From positions 857,501-921,500 of the forward strand of contig NZ_CP098023.1 in NCBI RefSeq assembly GCF_030440425.1: DNA of 64,000 nucleotides, read 5' to 3'. Below are positions 9,235 to 18,549 of the stretch, piece by piece. Source of the DNA: Microbulbifer sp. MI-G (GTDB taxonomy: Bacteria; Pseudomonadota; Gammaproteobacteria; Pseudomonadales; Cellvibrionaceae). Position 1 is the stretch's first letter, and each line of letters starts with the position of its first letter. The position numbers were made by a program, and so were the translations under genes. Under the pieces are notes generated by a model. It searched no databases. It was not told the origin of the DNA and saw only the letters and a list, made by a program, of their open reading frames with translations.

Positions 9235-9825
9235 ATGGGAGTTTTGGCTATGCACTTTGGATTTTGCTATTTACATTGCCGCAACCTCGCCAAGGGCCTT
9301 GTGGTGTCTGCACTTTTACTGACGGCTGTGATATCCCATGCCGGCCAGTTGGCGCTTTCATCCAGTTCCCTCAACCCCAGGCAAAAAATGCCGCTGGCAC
9401 ATGTCTATGGCGGTTGTGGAGGGGAAAATCTGTCTCCCCAGCTCAGTTGGAAAGGGGCTCCCGAAGGCACTAAAAGTTACGCGGTCATGGTATACGATCC
9501 TGATGCACCCACTGGCAGTGGATGGTGGCACTGGGTAGTGTTCAATATTCCCGCGGATACCACCAGCCTGCCAGAGGGTGCCGGCGACCTGAAAAACGGC
9601 TTGATCCCGGAGGCGATCCAGGTCAGTAATGACTATGGGAACCTGGGATATGGTGGTGCCTGCCCGCCCAAAGGGCACGGCGATCACCGCTACCGTTTCC
9701 GGGTATTTGCCTTAAAGGTGGAGTCATTGCCACTGGATGAAAATGCTTCTCCGGCCAAGGTGGGCTTTCATGTGAACGCGAATAAACTGGCCGAGGCTGA
9801 GCTTGAGGTACTGTGGGGGCACTAA
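9235..9825 (+). CDS. YbhB/YbcL family Raf kinase inhibitor-like (PEBP) protein, secreted
   Basis: Phosphatidylethanolamine-binding-protein fold, 196 residues, with an N-terminal signal peptide (hydrophobic core LVVSALLLTAVIS followed by HAG). Family motifs are SPQLSWKGAPEGTKSYAV, YDPDAPTGSGWWHWVVFNIP and YGGACPPKGHGDHRYRF. The ligand and role of bacterial members are not settled; periplasmic location is inferred from the signal. The gene starts two bases after the dehydratase stop, so the two are probably co-transcribed. ATG 9235 is used; ATG 9250 would remove only five residues. Confidence 0.88.
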   Translation: MGVLAMHFGFCYLHCRNLAKGLVVSALLLTAVISHAGQLALSSSSLNPRQKMPLAHVYGGCGGENLSPQLSWKGAPEGTKSYAVMVYDPDAPTGSGWWHWVVFNIPADTTSLPEGAGDLKNGLIPEAIQVSNDYGNLGYGGACPPKGHGDHRYRFRVFALKVESLPLDENASPAKVGFHVNANKLAEAELEVLWGH

Positions 9826-9881
9826 GCGGCCCGGTGTCGAGTACGGTTCCTGAAGTTTAACAAGTGAAGAAGCGATAAATT

Positions 9882-11156
9882 ATGACGCACGCAACGGTCA
9901 GGGAAGCGGTATTCAATCGGCGTATGCTGATCTGTATCGGCACAGGCTTTGCCTCGGGAATGCCATTTTACGTACTGATACAATTGGTACCGGCCTGGCT
10001 GCGCTCCGAGGGGGTGGACCTGGCAACGATCGGCATTTTTGCCCTGCTGGGGTTGCCCTACACCTGGAAATTTCTCTGGTCGCCGCTGATGGAGCGATAC
10101 GCCTTTCCTATCCTGGGACGGCGGCGCGGCTGGATGCTGGTGATGCAGCTTCTGCTGATTATTTGTATTGGTGCAATGGGGATGTTCAATCCCCAATTCA
10201 ATATCTGGACCATTGCGGTACTGTGCCTTGGTGTTGCATTTTTCAGTGCCAGCCAGGATATCGTCTTGGATGCCTTTCGCCGGGAAATCCTGCCGGATCG
10301 GGAACTGGGGCTGGGCAACTCCTTTTATGCGAATGCCTACCGGATTTCCGGACTGGTTCCCGGCTCCCTGAGCCTGATCCTGTCGGATCACCTGGCCTGG
10401 AACCAGGTGTTTTGGATCACCGCCGCATTTATGCTGATTGCTGTTTTTATGACACTGGCGGTTGATGAGCCAAAACATCCGGCCGCGCGACCGGGCACAC
10501 TTCGCGACGCCATAGTGCTGCCATTTGTGGAATTTTTCAATCGCAATGGCGTCAAGCAAGCACTCCTGGTGCTGGCGTTTATGTTCCTGTACAAGCTCGG
10601 CGACAACATGGCTACGGCACTAGCCACCCCCTACTACCTGGATATGGGGTACTCCAAGACAGATATCGGTATTGTGGCTAAAAATGCCGGTCTCTGGCCA
10701 GCCGCCATCGGCGGTTTTTTTGGTGGCTTGCTGATTGTGCGGATCGGTATCAACAAATGCCTGTGGATTTTTGGCGTTGTTCAGTTTCTATCGATTTTTG
10801 GCTTTATGATCTTGTCAGAGGTCAATGGGGAACTGGTGGGAACACCGGGCTTCAACCCCAGCCTCTGGCTTTTAGCGGTCGTAATTGCCTTTGAGTATTT
10901 GGGGGTTGGGCTCGGTACAGCGGTGCTCATTGCCTTTATCGCTCGCACGACCAGTAAATTGCACACGGCCACACAATTTGCTTTGTTCAGTGCCTTGACC
11001 TTACTGCCGAGAACGCTTGTGAATGCGACAACAGGCTTTTTGGTGGAGTTTATGGGGTGGACCAATTTCTTTTTGCTGTGTGCTGCCCTGGCGGTTCCGG
11101 GAATGTTGCTGCTGTTCGCCGTTGCCCCCTGGCGAGGTAATGGCGAGGCGGCATAG
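9882..11156 (+). CDS. AmpG-family MFS transporter (muropeptide permease type)
   Basis: Inner-membrane major facilitator of 424 residues with about twelve hydrophobic segments. Motifs typical of AmpG are TGFASGMPFYVL at the N-terminus, GLPYTWKFLWSPLMERY, GRRRGWM and SASQDIVLDAFRRE. AmpG carries anhydromuropeptides from periplasm to cytoplasm, where AmpD acts on them, so ampD at 5.9 kb and this gene may serve the same recycling path. They are separated by unrelated genes and need not be one operon. Other AmpG-family members carry siderophores or remain unassigned, so the substrate is an inference. Confidence 0.82.
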   Translation: MTHATVREAVFNRRMLICIGTGFASGMPFYVLIQLVPAWLRSEGVDLATIGIFALLGLPYTWKFLWSPLMERYAFPILGRRRGWMLVMQLLLIICIGAMGMFNPQFNIWTIAVLCLGVAFFSASQDIVLDAFRREILPDRELGLGNSFYANAYRISGLVPGSLSLILSDHLAWNQVFWITAAFMLIAVFMTLAVDEPKHPAARPGTLRDAIVLPFVEFFNRNGVKQALLVLAFMFLYKLGDNMATALATPYYLDMGYSKTDIGIVAKNAGLWPAAIGGFFGGLLIVRIGINKCLWIFGVVQFLSIFGFMILSEVNGELVGTPGFNPSLWLLAVVIAFEYLGVGLGTAVLIAFIARTTSKLHTATQFALFSALTLLPRTLVNATTGFLVEFMGWTNFFLLCAALAVPGMLLLFAVAPWRGNGEAA

Positions 11157-11227
11157 AGACCCCACGGATGCTGATGGGCTTATAAGTGCCCCCTTGGGCG
11201 TAGTGCGCCAGACCTGTGGCAATGTAT

Positions 11228-11563
11228 TTAGGGGAGCCAGCGGTACCTGGTCATATCCACCCGGCCCTTCAGGAAGGTGACGCCCTCATCTTCCAGGCGC
11301 CTGCGCTGGCGGGAGGCGCCGGGCTCCGGCAATGAGATGCGCCCCTGGGCATTGATGACCCTGTGCCAGGGCAGCCGCGTGTCCTTGGGCAGCTTGCGCA
11401 ACACCCCGCCAGCCAGCCGGGCCGCCCGCGGGTAGCCGGCCATCTCGGCCAGATCACCATATGTGACCACTCGACCACTGGGAATAGCGTTCAGAACGCG
11501 ACATATTCTGGAGAGCACGCTGTTTTCAACTGATGGGGTGTTGGAGGGGGTAAATGTTGGCAC
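11228..11563 (-). CDS. Alkyltransferase-like protein (ATL), MGMT-fold without the acceptor cysteine
   Basis: DNA-binding domain of the O6-alkylguanine-DNA alkyltransferase family, 111 residues. The active-site motif that is PCHR in true methyltransferases reads PWHR here (LPWHRVINAQGRI), so the methyl-accepting Cys is replaced by Trp. This is the hallmark of ATL proteins, which bind O6-alkylguanine and hand it to nucleotide excision repair instead of repairing it. The recognition helix stretch YGDLAEMAGYPRAARLAGG is intact. I place the start at the GTG at 11563 because GAGG lies five bases upstream and the length is typical of ATL; the open frame runs on to 11704 with unlikely sequence. Confidence 0.88.
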   Translation of the reverse strand: MPTFTPSNTPSVENSVLSRICRVLNAIPSGRVVTYGDLAEMAGYPRAARLAGGVLRKLPKDTRLPWHRVINAQGRISLPEPGASRQRRRLEDEGVTFLKGRVDMTRYRWLP

Positions 11564-11783
11564 AAAAACCTCAAGTTTTGGCTTTTTATCGTATAGTAGA
11601 TGCGGATTTGCCGTAAAGGCAACAGCAAAGTTTCCGGCACGATACCGGGATAAGCTGCTGCACCGGCGCCTGTTGCAAGGCCGCAGGTTGTGATGACGTG
11701 TCACATTATTCCGACTGTGGCATTATTGCGCTACTAAAACAGATGTTTCCTGCTGGTTTTCCCAGAGACTTCAAGGTTTCCCT

Positions 11784-12815
11784 GTGGTTTTATCGATACG
11801 CTTTTTCAGGTTCTGCATACACACAATCCTCTGCCTGGCGCCATTACAGGTCCTGGCAGGTGTACTCACGCTCGAAAATGGCGATCGTATCCAGGGCACA
11901 TTGATACTGGTGGATAAAAACCAGGTGGTTTGGAAATCCGAGACCTTTGGTGAGATCAAGGTGGATAAAACCCAGGTTGTTTCAATGGATATTGATACCG
12001 ACCTGAAGATTGCCGGGCGCGAGGGGCCCTGTACACTGGCGGGGCACAGTCAGGAGCGCTGGGAGCTTTACTGCACTGCGGGGGAAGGCTGGTTTATTGA
12101 TTTCCTGGGCGTGGAACGCGCAGAGCCCTATACCTACTTTGTCAACAACCCGGTGGTTTTCCACGGCGGTGTCAGTGCTGGCGGGGTGTTTGAACGGGGC
12201 AACCGCGAGCGCGAAGATTTGGATGCAAATATCAATCTGGACGTGCGCGCCGGAGACTTTCACCATTTGATCGGCGCCCATTACCGGAGTCAGGGCAGCG
12301 AGGAGGATGATGCCCTGGAAAAATACCAGCTGACCTATGGGCTGCGTTGGATTTTTGCAGAAAAATGGTTTGCTGCGGCAAACAGTGCACTGGAGCGTGA
12401 GGAGGCCAGAAATCTGGACCTGGGTACAAAGATGGGCCTCGGTCTCGGTTATCTGTTTTACGATACAGACAAGACGGCATTCTCGCTTGAGGGCGGTGTC
12501 AGCAGCCTGAAGGAAGAGTTTATTGATGAAGCATTGAGCGAAGACCAGGATGACCGTTATGTGGCGGGGCGCCTGGCTTTGAATTACCGTTATAAATTTG
12601 CTATGGGGCCGGAAGTTTATTTTGACCAGGAGACGTTCCAATCACTGGATCACGGCGATGACTACCAGGCGAATGCCAAAGTGGGAATGCGCACTCCCCT
12701 GGTCGAAGGGGTTTTGATGGAAATTGGCTATCACTGGCAGTACGATAATACCCCATCTTTGCAGAGCCAAAAAGAAGACACCCGGGTGACTGTGGGTGTT
12801 GGATACCAATGGTAA
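11784..12815 (+). CDS. DUF481 family putative outer-membrane beta-barrel protein
   Basis: 343-residue protein with a signal peptide (FRFCIHTILCLAPLQVLAG) and then the conserved N-terminal unit VLTLENGDRIQGTLI. It ends in an alternating beta pattern closing with GVGYQW, an aromatic last residue typical of outer-membrane barrels. DUF481 members are predicted outer-membrane proteins (YdiY type) whose function is not established. The start is GTG at 11784 with AAGG about 8 bases upstream. It stands alone between the ATL gene (divergent) and an SDR gene. Confidence 0.8.
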   Translation: MVLSIRFFRFCIHTILCLAPLQVLAGVLTLENGDRIQGTLILVDKNQVVWKSETFGEIKVDKTQVVSMDIDTDLKIAGREGPCTLAGHSQERWELYCTAGEGWFIDFLGVERAEPYTYFVNNPVVFHGGVSAGGVFERGNREREDLDANINLDVRAGDFHHLIGAHYRSQGSEEDDALEKYQLTYGLRWIFAEKWFAAANSALEREEARNLDLGTKMGLGLGYLFYDTDKTAFSLEGGVSSLKEEFIDEALSEDQDDRYVAGRLALNYRYKFAMGPEVYFDQETFQSLDHGDDYQANAKVGMRTPLVEGVLMEIGYHWQYDNTPSLQSQKEDTRVTVGVGYQW

Positions 12816-13117
12816 TGCCCTGCAGCATCAGGATGCACTGTGAATAGGTCCCTGTATCCTTGTAAATGGGTATCCATGCCGCATACGATGCTGGAAGAGG
12901 GGTATTCTTCCCTTCTGCCTTAATTAGAAACAACCAAACAAATCGTCTGTACAAAGCAGCGTTTAGAGAAACCGCCGCCGGTTTCAGGCTGACGCCTGAC
13001 CCTGAAAGACAAGTGTTGCTGTACAGGTCAACGGTATTTCAAGGGTGCTCATCGGGCAAAGGTTACAAGACTGATTGGATCGCGGGAAATCCAGAAATTG
13101 AAAATAAGGAGTTCAAC
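12816..13117. other. Intergenic gap, no gene seen
   Basis: Roughly 300 bases between the DUF481 gene and the SDR gene. The SDR reading frame extends back to 12866 without a stop, but that extension has no SDR character and the strong ribosome site lies just before 13118. I see no clear terminator or promoter that I would defend. Confidence 0.4.
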
Positions 13118-13879
13118 ATGCAAATTGCCGGCAGCATAGTGGCGATTACTGGTGCAGGCCAGGGGTTGGGGCGTGCAATGGCCTTGTACCTGGCGGAGCG
13201 CGGCGCCCGTCTGGCGCTGATTGATGTTAATGCAGCGGGATTGGAACAAAGTGTTTCCTCCTGTAAAAAGTTCACTGCAGAAGTGCGCAGTTATGACCTG
13301 AATGTCGCCAATGAAGAAGCGGTGGATACCGGCTTCAGCCAAATTGCCCAGGACTTTGGCGGCCTGCAGGTATTGATTAATAACGCCGGGATTATGCGTG
13401 ATGGCATGTTGATCAAATGCAAGGAGGGTAAAGTCACCGATCGCATGTCCCTCTCCCAATGGCAGTCGGTGATTGATGTCAATCTGACTGGCGTTTTTCT
13501 CTGTGGCCGCGCTGCTGCAGGTATTATGGCCGAGAGCGGCAAAGGCGGCGTGATGATTAATATTTCCAGTTTGTCCCGGGCCGGCAATATGGGGCAGACA
13601 AATTACTCCGCAAGTAAGGCAGGAGTTGCGGCCATGACAGTGACCTGGGCTCGCGAACTGGCCCGCTACGGTGTGCGTGTCGCGGCCATCGCCCCGGGCT
13701 TTATTGGCACAGAGATGGTTGCGCAGATGCGCCCCGAGATTCTGCAGGGCCTGGTCAAACAAGTGCCTTTACGCCGCCTGGGGGAGCAGGAGGAAATTGC
13801 CTCCACTGTGGCTTTTATCCTTGAAAATGACTTTGTTACCGGCCGTGTTCTGGATATTGATGGCGGCGCCCGGATCTGA
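13118..13879 (+). CDS. SDR-family NAD(P)-dependent oxidoreductase, FabG-like
   Basis: Classical short-chain dehydrogenase/reductase of 253 residues. The cofactor motif [10 protein letters not shown] is at about residues 11-20, the structural NNAG at about residue 88, and the catalytic Ser and YSASK at about residues 153 and 166; the C-terminal IDGGARI is also typical. It could be a 3-oxoacyl carrier-protein reductase or act on another hydroxyl/keto substrate. The longer loop [18 protein letters not shown] resembles short-chain members outside strict FabG. The start at 13118 has a good AAGGAG site eight bases upstream. Confidence 0.88.
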   Translation: MQIAGSIVAITGAGQGLGRAMALYLAERGARLALIDVNAAGLEQSVSSCKKFTAEVRSYDLNVANEEAVDTGFSQIAQDFGGLQVLINNAGIMRDGMLIKCKEGKVTDRMSLSQWQSVIDVNLTGVFLCGRAAAGIMAESGKGGVMINISSLSRAGNMGQTNYSASKAGVAAMTVTWARELARYGVRVAAIAPGFIGTEMVAQMRPEILQGLVKQVPLRRLGEQEEIASTVAFILENDFVTGRVLDIDGGARI

Positions 13880-14008
13880 TCGCCGGAGTTTGTGATTATT
13901 TCACTTTGCAGCGTTCAAGCTACCTGACTGATGTGGCGCAGGGCAGTGTCGATGTTGATCAGGGTTCTTGGCGAAGACTGATTTTTATTAAAGCCAGTTT
14001 ATGGTCGC

Positions 14009-14205
14009 GATCAGGATGATCTCGGTCTGCCCAAGTTTTGAGAGCTTCAAGTCGCCTTGAGTGACATTTCTGAAGAAGATTCTAATGGTCTGATCACTGC
14101 GCAGGAGTTTGCGCTTGAAACCAATCCTTTAATCCAGATACTGACGGGGATAGTGCCTCTTATGCCAGAGATGAACGGCTTACACGGCCCAAAAAATCGA
14201 AAGCC
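14009..14205 (+). pseudogene. Remnant of a thrombospondin type-3 / calcium-binding repeat protein
   Basis: Translation gives DQDDLGLP, then after an in-frame TGA the stretch SNGLITAQEFALETNPLI, which is the TSP3-type pattern (D-x-D-G-D-G-L-x-N-x-Q-E-F-x-x-G-T-N-P). One base out of frame immediately downstream the translation is DTDGDSASYARDE, the expected next repeat. So the segment carries at least one stop and one frameshift. An 81-codon open frame at 14057-14302 covers part of it, but I do not regard it as a real gene. No partner pieces of the original protein are visible nearby; 13880-14348 otherwise looks empty. Confidence 0.55.
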
Positions 14206-14348
14206 AGCGGGCAGAGTTGTCAGGGTATGGGCCCAGAGTTGCGATAAACTGGACCTTGCATTGGTCTTTCAGCAGGCAAGTCTGTTGTGTATTGATACCT
14301 GAATCGTTAAGGTTTTATAAGCGAGCGGCTTTTGCTGCAGCAGATTCT

Positions 14349-14651
14349 TTATTTCAATAAGTTGGATTTTCGAATATCCGGTTTTTGCGCAGCGCGGTAT
14401 ATCAGCGCAATCTTGCCAATTTCCTGTACCAGTTCGCAGGAGGACTGTTCACAGAGTGCGTCCACCAGCTGGTGGCGTTCCTCGCGGTTGGCGATCATTA
14501 GTTTGACCTTGATCAGCTCGTGATCCTCAAGCGCCCGATCCAGCTCCTCTCTGACGCCCTCGCTGAGCCCGTTGCCAGCTATGGTCACCACCGGCTTGAG
14601 GTTGTGGCCCAGGCTGCGCAGTGCTTTTTTGCGGTGGGCGGTTAAAGGCAT
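14349..14651 (-). CDS. yhbY: Ribosome-associated RNA-binding protein YhbY (CRM domain)
   Basis: Small basic CRM-domain RNA-binding protein of 100 residues associated with large ribosomal subunit assembly. The GxxG loop region reads VTIAGNGLSEGV, followed by ALEDHELIKVK and the C-terminal IGKIALIYR, all as in the Escherichia coli protein. ATG at 14651 is chosen because GGAG lies 8 bases upstream and the start aligns with the family; ATG 14663 would add four residues. The gene is divergent from rlmE-ftsH, as in most gammaproteobacteria, so the 140-base gap between them must hold both promoters. Confidence 0.93.
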   Translation of the reverse strand: MPLTAHRKKALRSLGHNLKPVVTIAGNGLSEGVREELDRALEDHELIKVKLMIANREERHQLVDALCEQSSCELVQEIGKIALIYRAAQKPDIRKSNLLK

Positions 14652-14792
14652 ACAATACTCCATTTACCACTTGTTGGATATCGATGTGGAAGCGGCCGCA
14701 GATCGCAATCCTCGCCAGCAGCTGCATGGCGAGTCAGATCGCGGCCTGGGGCCGCTTTACCATTTAGTTATGATGTGTAGGTATTGTACCCG

Positions 14793-15416
14793 ATGGGCCG
14801 ATCCAAGAGCAGCCACCGCTGGTTGCGTGAGCATTTTAATGACCATTACGTCAAGCAGTCCCTGAAGGAGGGCTACCGTTCCCGTGCCAGCTATAAATTG
14901 CTGGAGCTGCAAAACAGGGACCGCCTGTTCAAGCCGGGTATGACGGTGATTGATCTGGGGGCGGCGCCAGGGGGGTGGTCCCAGGTGGCCGCGACACTGG
15001 TGGGGCACAAAGGTCGGGTTTTGGCGTCAGACATACTGTCGATGGATCCACTGGCCGGTGTGGACTTCATTCAGGGTGACTTTACCGAGACGTCGGTGCT
15101 CAGCAAGCTCTTGCAGCACCTTGGCGAGGAGATGGCGGACCTTGTGATTTCTGATATGGCCCCCAATATGAGTGGAATACGTGATGTGGATCAGCCCGCC
15201 TCCATGTACCTGGTGGAGCTGGCCGTGGATTTGGCACGTCAGGTATTGAAACCGGGTGGTGCTTTTGTCGCCAAGGTTTTTCAGGGTGAGGGGTTCGATG
15301 CGCTGATCCGCGACCTGCGAGCCAGTTACAACAGCGTTGTGACCCGTAAGCCCGGCGCCTCCAGACCCCGTTCCCGCGAGGTATATGTGGTGGCGCGGGG
15401 ATTCAAGGGCGGCTAG
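14793..15416 (+). CDS. rlmE: 23S rRNA (uridine(2552)-2'-O)-methyltransferase RlmE
   Basis: SAM-dependent methyltransferase of 207 residues (FtsJ/RrmJ) that modifies U2552 of 23S rRNA late in 50S assembly. It shows [10 protein letters not shown] near the N-terminus, the SAM motif [20 protein letters not shown] with the catalytic Asp, a Lys in [10 protein letters not shown] and a Glu in [10 protein letters not shown], giving the K-D-K-E tetrad. ATG 14793 fits the family; a TTG nine bases earlier is less likely. It is followed by ftsH in the conserved order. Confidence 0.95.
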   Translation: MGRSKSSHRWLREHFNDHYVKQSLKEGYRSRASYKLLELQNRDRLFKPGMTVIDLGAAPGGWSQVAATLVGHKGRVLASDILSMDPLAGVDFIQGDFTETSVLSKLLQHLGEEMADLVISDMAPNMSGIRDVDQPASMYLVELAVDLARQVLKPGGAFVAKVFQGEGFDALIRDLRASYNSVVTRKPGASRPRSREVYVVARGFKGG

Positions 15417-15578
15417 GGGGCGCATTTCGGGTCTGCGTGCCTGGTATGGTATAAGCAACCCTGTATTGGCGGTTCGGGCTGTTGCCCTCCGCGCCTATAC
15501 TGGTTTGAACCGGTAGCGATGTTACCGGTGTTGCCGAAATAGACGGTTATTGAGTGCGAAAGCGAGAGGGCTATCCCT

Positions 15579-17507
15579 TTGAATGATATGGCGAAAAACC
15601 TGGTACTGTGGTTGGTCATCGCAGCGGTCCTGCTGATGGTGTTTCAGAACTTCAAACCACAATCCCGGGATGAGGCTCTCAGCTATTCCGACTTTGTTCA
15701 GGATGTGCAGTCGGGCCAGATAAAAAGTGTGGTTGTAGATGGCCTGGTGATCACTGGCGAGAAGGCCGATGGCAGCCGCTTCAAGACCATACAGCCGCAA
15801 ATCATAGATGACGAATTGACCAATGAGCTGGTGCGCAGCAATGTACAGTTCATCGGACGCGAACCGGAATCCCCGAGTATCTGGCAACAGCTGTTGGTCG
15901 CCAGCTTCCCGATTTTGATCATTATTGCGGTATTTATGTTCTTTATGCGCCAGATGCAGGGGGGCGCCGGTGGCCGCTCCGGCCCGATGGCTTTTGGTAA
16001 GAGCAAGGCGCGCCTGCTGGGTGAGGATCAGATCAAGACAACTTTCGCCGATGTGGCAGGCGTGGATGAGGCCAAGGAGGAAGTGCAGGAGCTGGTGGAG
16101 TTTCTGCGCGACCCCACCAAATTCCAGCGCCTGGGCGGCAATATCCCCCGTGGGGTGCTGATGTGTGGCCCTCCCGGTACGGGCAAAACCCTGCTGGCCA
16201 AGGCCATTGCCGGTGAGGCCAAGGTCCCGTTCTTCTCCATTTCCGGCTCCGACTTTGTGGAGATGTTTGTGGGCGTGGGCGCCTCCCGTGTAAGGGATAT
16301 GTTTGAACAGGCCAAGAAGCAGGCACCCTGTATTATCTTTATTGATGAAATTGATGCCGTTGGCCGACACCGGGGTGCCGGTGTCGGAGGTGGCCATGAC
16401 GAGCGAGAGCAGACCCTGAATCAGCTGCTGGTTGAGATGGACGGCTTTGAGGGCAATGAAGGGGTGATCGTGATTGCCGCCACCAACCGTCCGGATGTGC
16501 TCGACCACGCCCTGTTGCGTCCCGGCCGGTTCGACCGCCAGGTGTTTGTGGGTCTGCCGGATATCCGTGGCCGTGAGCAGATCCTCAAGGTGCATATGCG
16601 CAAGGTGCCGCTGGATGACAAGGTGAATGCGCAGACAATCGCACGGGGTACGCCCGGTTTTTCCGGTGCAGACCTGGCCAATCTGGTCAATGAGGCAGCA
16701 CTGTTTGCCGCCCGCGCCAACAAACGCACCGTCACCATGGATGAATTCGAACGGGCCCGTGACAAGATCATGATGGGCGCAGAGCGCAAATCCATGGTCA
16801 TGAATGAGAAGGAAAAGGTTAATACCGCCTATCATGAGGCGGGCCACGCGATTATCGGTCGCCTGGTGCCCGAGCATGACCCAGTGCACAAAGTCACCAT
16901 CATTCCCCGTGGCCGCGCTTTGGGCATCACCCAATTTTTGCCGGAGGAGGACAAATACAGCCTCTCCAAGCGCGCCATTGAGTCGCAGCTGTGCTCCCTG
17001 TTTGGCGGTCGCATCGCCGAAGAAATGACCTTAGGGATTGATGGGGTCACTACCGGTGCTTCCAACGATATTGAGCGGGCCACCGACCTGGCGCGCAATA
17101 TGGTCACCAAGTGGGGTCTCTCTGAGAAGCTGGGGCCCCTGCACTATGGTGAAGACGAGAGCGGCCAGCCCGGACACAGCAACCCGGTATCCGGCAAGAC
17201 CTCCTATGAAATTGAGGCGGAAGTGCGCCGCATTATAGATAGCTGCTATGAGCGGGCCAGTAAACTGCTGGAAGAGAACCGGGATATCCTTGAGGCGATG
17301 AAGGATGCGCTGATGGAATATGAAACCCTGGATGCCGAGCAGGTAGACGACCTGATGGCACGCCGCAAGGTGCGTCCGCCGAAAGATTGGCAGGACAATA
17401 ACTTTGGTTCCGGCGGCAGCAATTCCAGCGGTGAAAAAGAAGCTAAAGAATCGCCTCCTGTGACCGACAAAAGCAACCCCGTGGGTGGCCCCCTGAACGG
17501 CCACTGA
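15579..17507 (+). CDS. ftsH: ATP-dependent zinc metalloprotease FtsH
   Basis: Membrane-anchored AAA+ protease of 642 residues that degrades misfolded membrane proteins and regulators such as LpxC and sigma-32. Two N-terminal membrane helices flank a periplasmic domain (residues about 5-110). The Walker A GPPGTGKT is near residue 197, Walker [12 protein letters not shown] follows, the second region of homology is [20 protein letters not shown], and the zinc site HEAGH is near residue 419. The TTG start at 15579 has GAGAGGG about 8 bases upstream. The length and domain order are normal, with a Ser/Asn-rich tail. Confidence 0.97.
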   Translation: MNDMAKNLVLWLVIAAVLLMVFQNFKPQSRDEALSYSDFVQDVQSGQIKSVVVDGLVITGEKADGSRFKTIQPQIIDDELTNELVRSNVQFIGREPESPSIWQQLLVASFPILIIIAVFMFFMRQMQGGAGGRSGPMAFGKSKARLLGEDQIKTTFADVAGVDEAKEEVQELVEFLRDPTKFQRLGGNIPRGVLMCGPPGTGKTLLAKAIAGEAKVPFFSISGSDFVEMFVGVGASRVRDMFEQAKKQAPCIIFIDEIDAVGRHRGAGVGGGHDEREQTLNQLLVEMDGFEGNEGVIVIAATNRPDVLDHALLRPGRFDRQVFVGLPDIRGREQILKVHMRKVPLDDKVNAQTIARGTPGFSGADLANLVNEAALFAARANKRTVTMDEFERARDKIMMGAERKSMVMNEKEKVNTAYHEAGHAIIGRLVPEHDPVHKVTIIPRGRALGITQFLPEEDKYSLSKRAIESQLCSLFGGRIAEEMTLGIDGVTTGASNDIERATDLARNMVTKWGLSEKLGPLHYGEDESGQPGHSNPVSGKTSYEIEAEVRRIIDSCYERASKLLEENRDILEAMKDALMEYETLDAEQVDDLMARRKVRPPKDWQDNNFGSGGSNSSGEKEAKESPPVTDKSNPVGGPLNGH

Positions 17508-17537
17508 GTTTCAGGCGAAAAACCCACACGATACCGA

Positions 17538-17596
17538 CGGAATGCCCGGCAGGAATTGAGGCGCTAGCCCGTTCTGCCCCGGTATTCCGTTTTTTT
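17538..17596 (+). terminator. Rho-independent terminator after ftsH
   Basis: Imperfect GC-rich stem (CGGAATGCCCGGCAG pairing with CTGCCCCGGTATTCCG around a loop of about 20 bases) followed directly by seven T residues at 17590-17596. It lies just before folP, so ftsH transcription may be partly stopped here. The stem contains mismatches, hence moderate confidence. Confidence 0.65.
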
Positions 17597-17606
17597 ATCA
17601 CTGCCT

Positions 17607-18452
17607 ATGAATATTACCTGTGGAAAATACACCCTGGATTTGTCTGCACCCGTGGTCATGGGTGTACTGAACGCAACCCCGGACTCGTTTTCCGATGGTG
17701 GCAGCTACTACACTGCTGGGCATCTGGATCTGTCCCTGGCGCTGCGCCGTGCCGGGCAAATGCTGGGTGAGGGGGCTGCAATCATTGATGTGGGGGGGGA
17801 ATCCACTCGCCCAGGGGCCACCCCGGTATCGGAACAGCAGGAGCTGGACAGGGTGGTGCCGGTGGTGGAGGCTATCTGTGCGAATTTTGGCGTTGTTGTT
17901 TCTGTCGATACCAGTACACCTGCGGTGATGCGGGCAGCTGCCGCTGTGGGCGCCGGATTGATTAACGATGTGCGGGCCTTAGAGCGTCCCGGTGCTTTGG
18001 AGGCGGCAGCTGAAACAGGTTTGCCCATTTGCCTCATGCATATGCAGGGGCAGCCGGGCACCATGCAAAGCGCCCCTGCCTACGCCAATGTGGTAGAGGA
18101 GGTGGCTGCCTATTTAAAGAGTCGGGTAAGTGCCTGTGAAGCCCAGGGCATCAACCGGCAGCGTCTGATTCTGGACCCGGGTTTCGGTTTTGGTAAGTCC
18201 GATGCGCACAACTTGGCGCTGTTGCGCAGCCTGTCACTGCTGGCTCCACCGGATATGCCCATACTGGCCGGGCTGTCACGCAAGTCGATGATTGGCCGCC
18301 TGTTGCAGCGGGAGGTGGATCAGCGCCTGCCCGGCAGTCTTGCACTGGCCATGCTCGCCGCCCAGCGAGGGGCAAGAATTTTGCGGGTGCACGATGTGGC
18401 CGAGACAGTTGATGCGCTGCGCCTGCGGCAAATGGTGGATTGCGAGGTCTAG
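17607..18452 (+). CDS. folP: Dihydropteroate synthase
   Basis: Cytoplasmic folate-synthesis enzyme that condenses 6-hydroxymethyl-dihydropterin pyrophosphate with p-aminobenzoate and is the sulfonamide target. The 281-residue protein has MGVLNATPDSFSDGG, DVGGESTRPGA, SVDTSTPAVM, LMHMQGQPGTMQ, DPGFGFGKS and the C-terminal LRVHDVAETVDALR, all in expected order. ATG at 17607 starts ten bases after the terminator-like hairpin. The adjoining order folP-glmM is standard. Confidence 0.96.
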   Translation: MNITCGKYTLDLSAPVVMGVLNATPDSFSDGGSYYTAGHLDLSLALRRAGQMLGEGAAIIDVGGESTRPGATPVSEQQELDRVVPVVEAICANFGVVVSVDTSTPAVMRAAAAVGAGLINDVRALERPGALEAAAETGLPICLMHMQGQPGTMQSAPAYANVVEEVAAYLKSRVSACEAQGINRQRLILDPGFGFGKSDAHNLALLRSLSLLAPPDMPILAGLSRKSMIGRLLQREVDQRLPGSLALAMLAAQRGARILRVHDVAETVDALRLRQMVDCEV

Positions 18453-18549
18453 GCGGCTTTGCCATCACAGTGACTCCGAGCCGCCGCGGTGCAAATGTGA
18501 CTTTCACCAGCCGCGCAAAAAGCGGCCAAACACATAATCGGGAAGAGGT

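Noticed and set aside
15522..16934. 470-codon open frame on the minus strand opposite ftsH
   Set aside because: Antisense shadow of ftsH; His- and Gln-rich translation without domain character.
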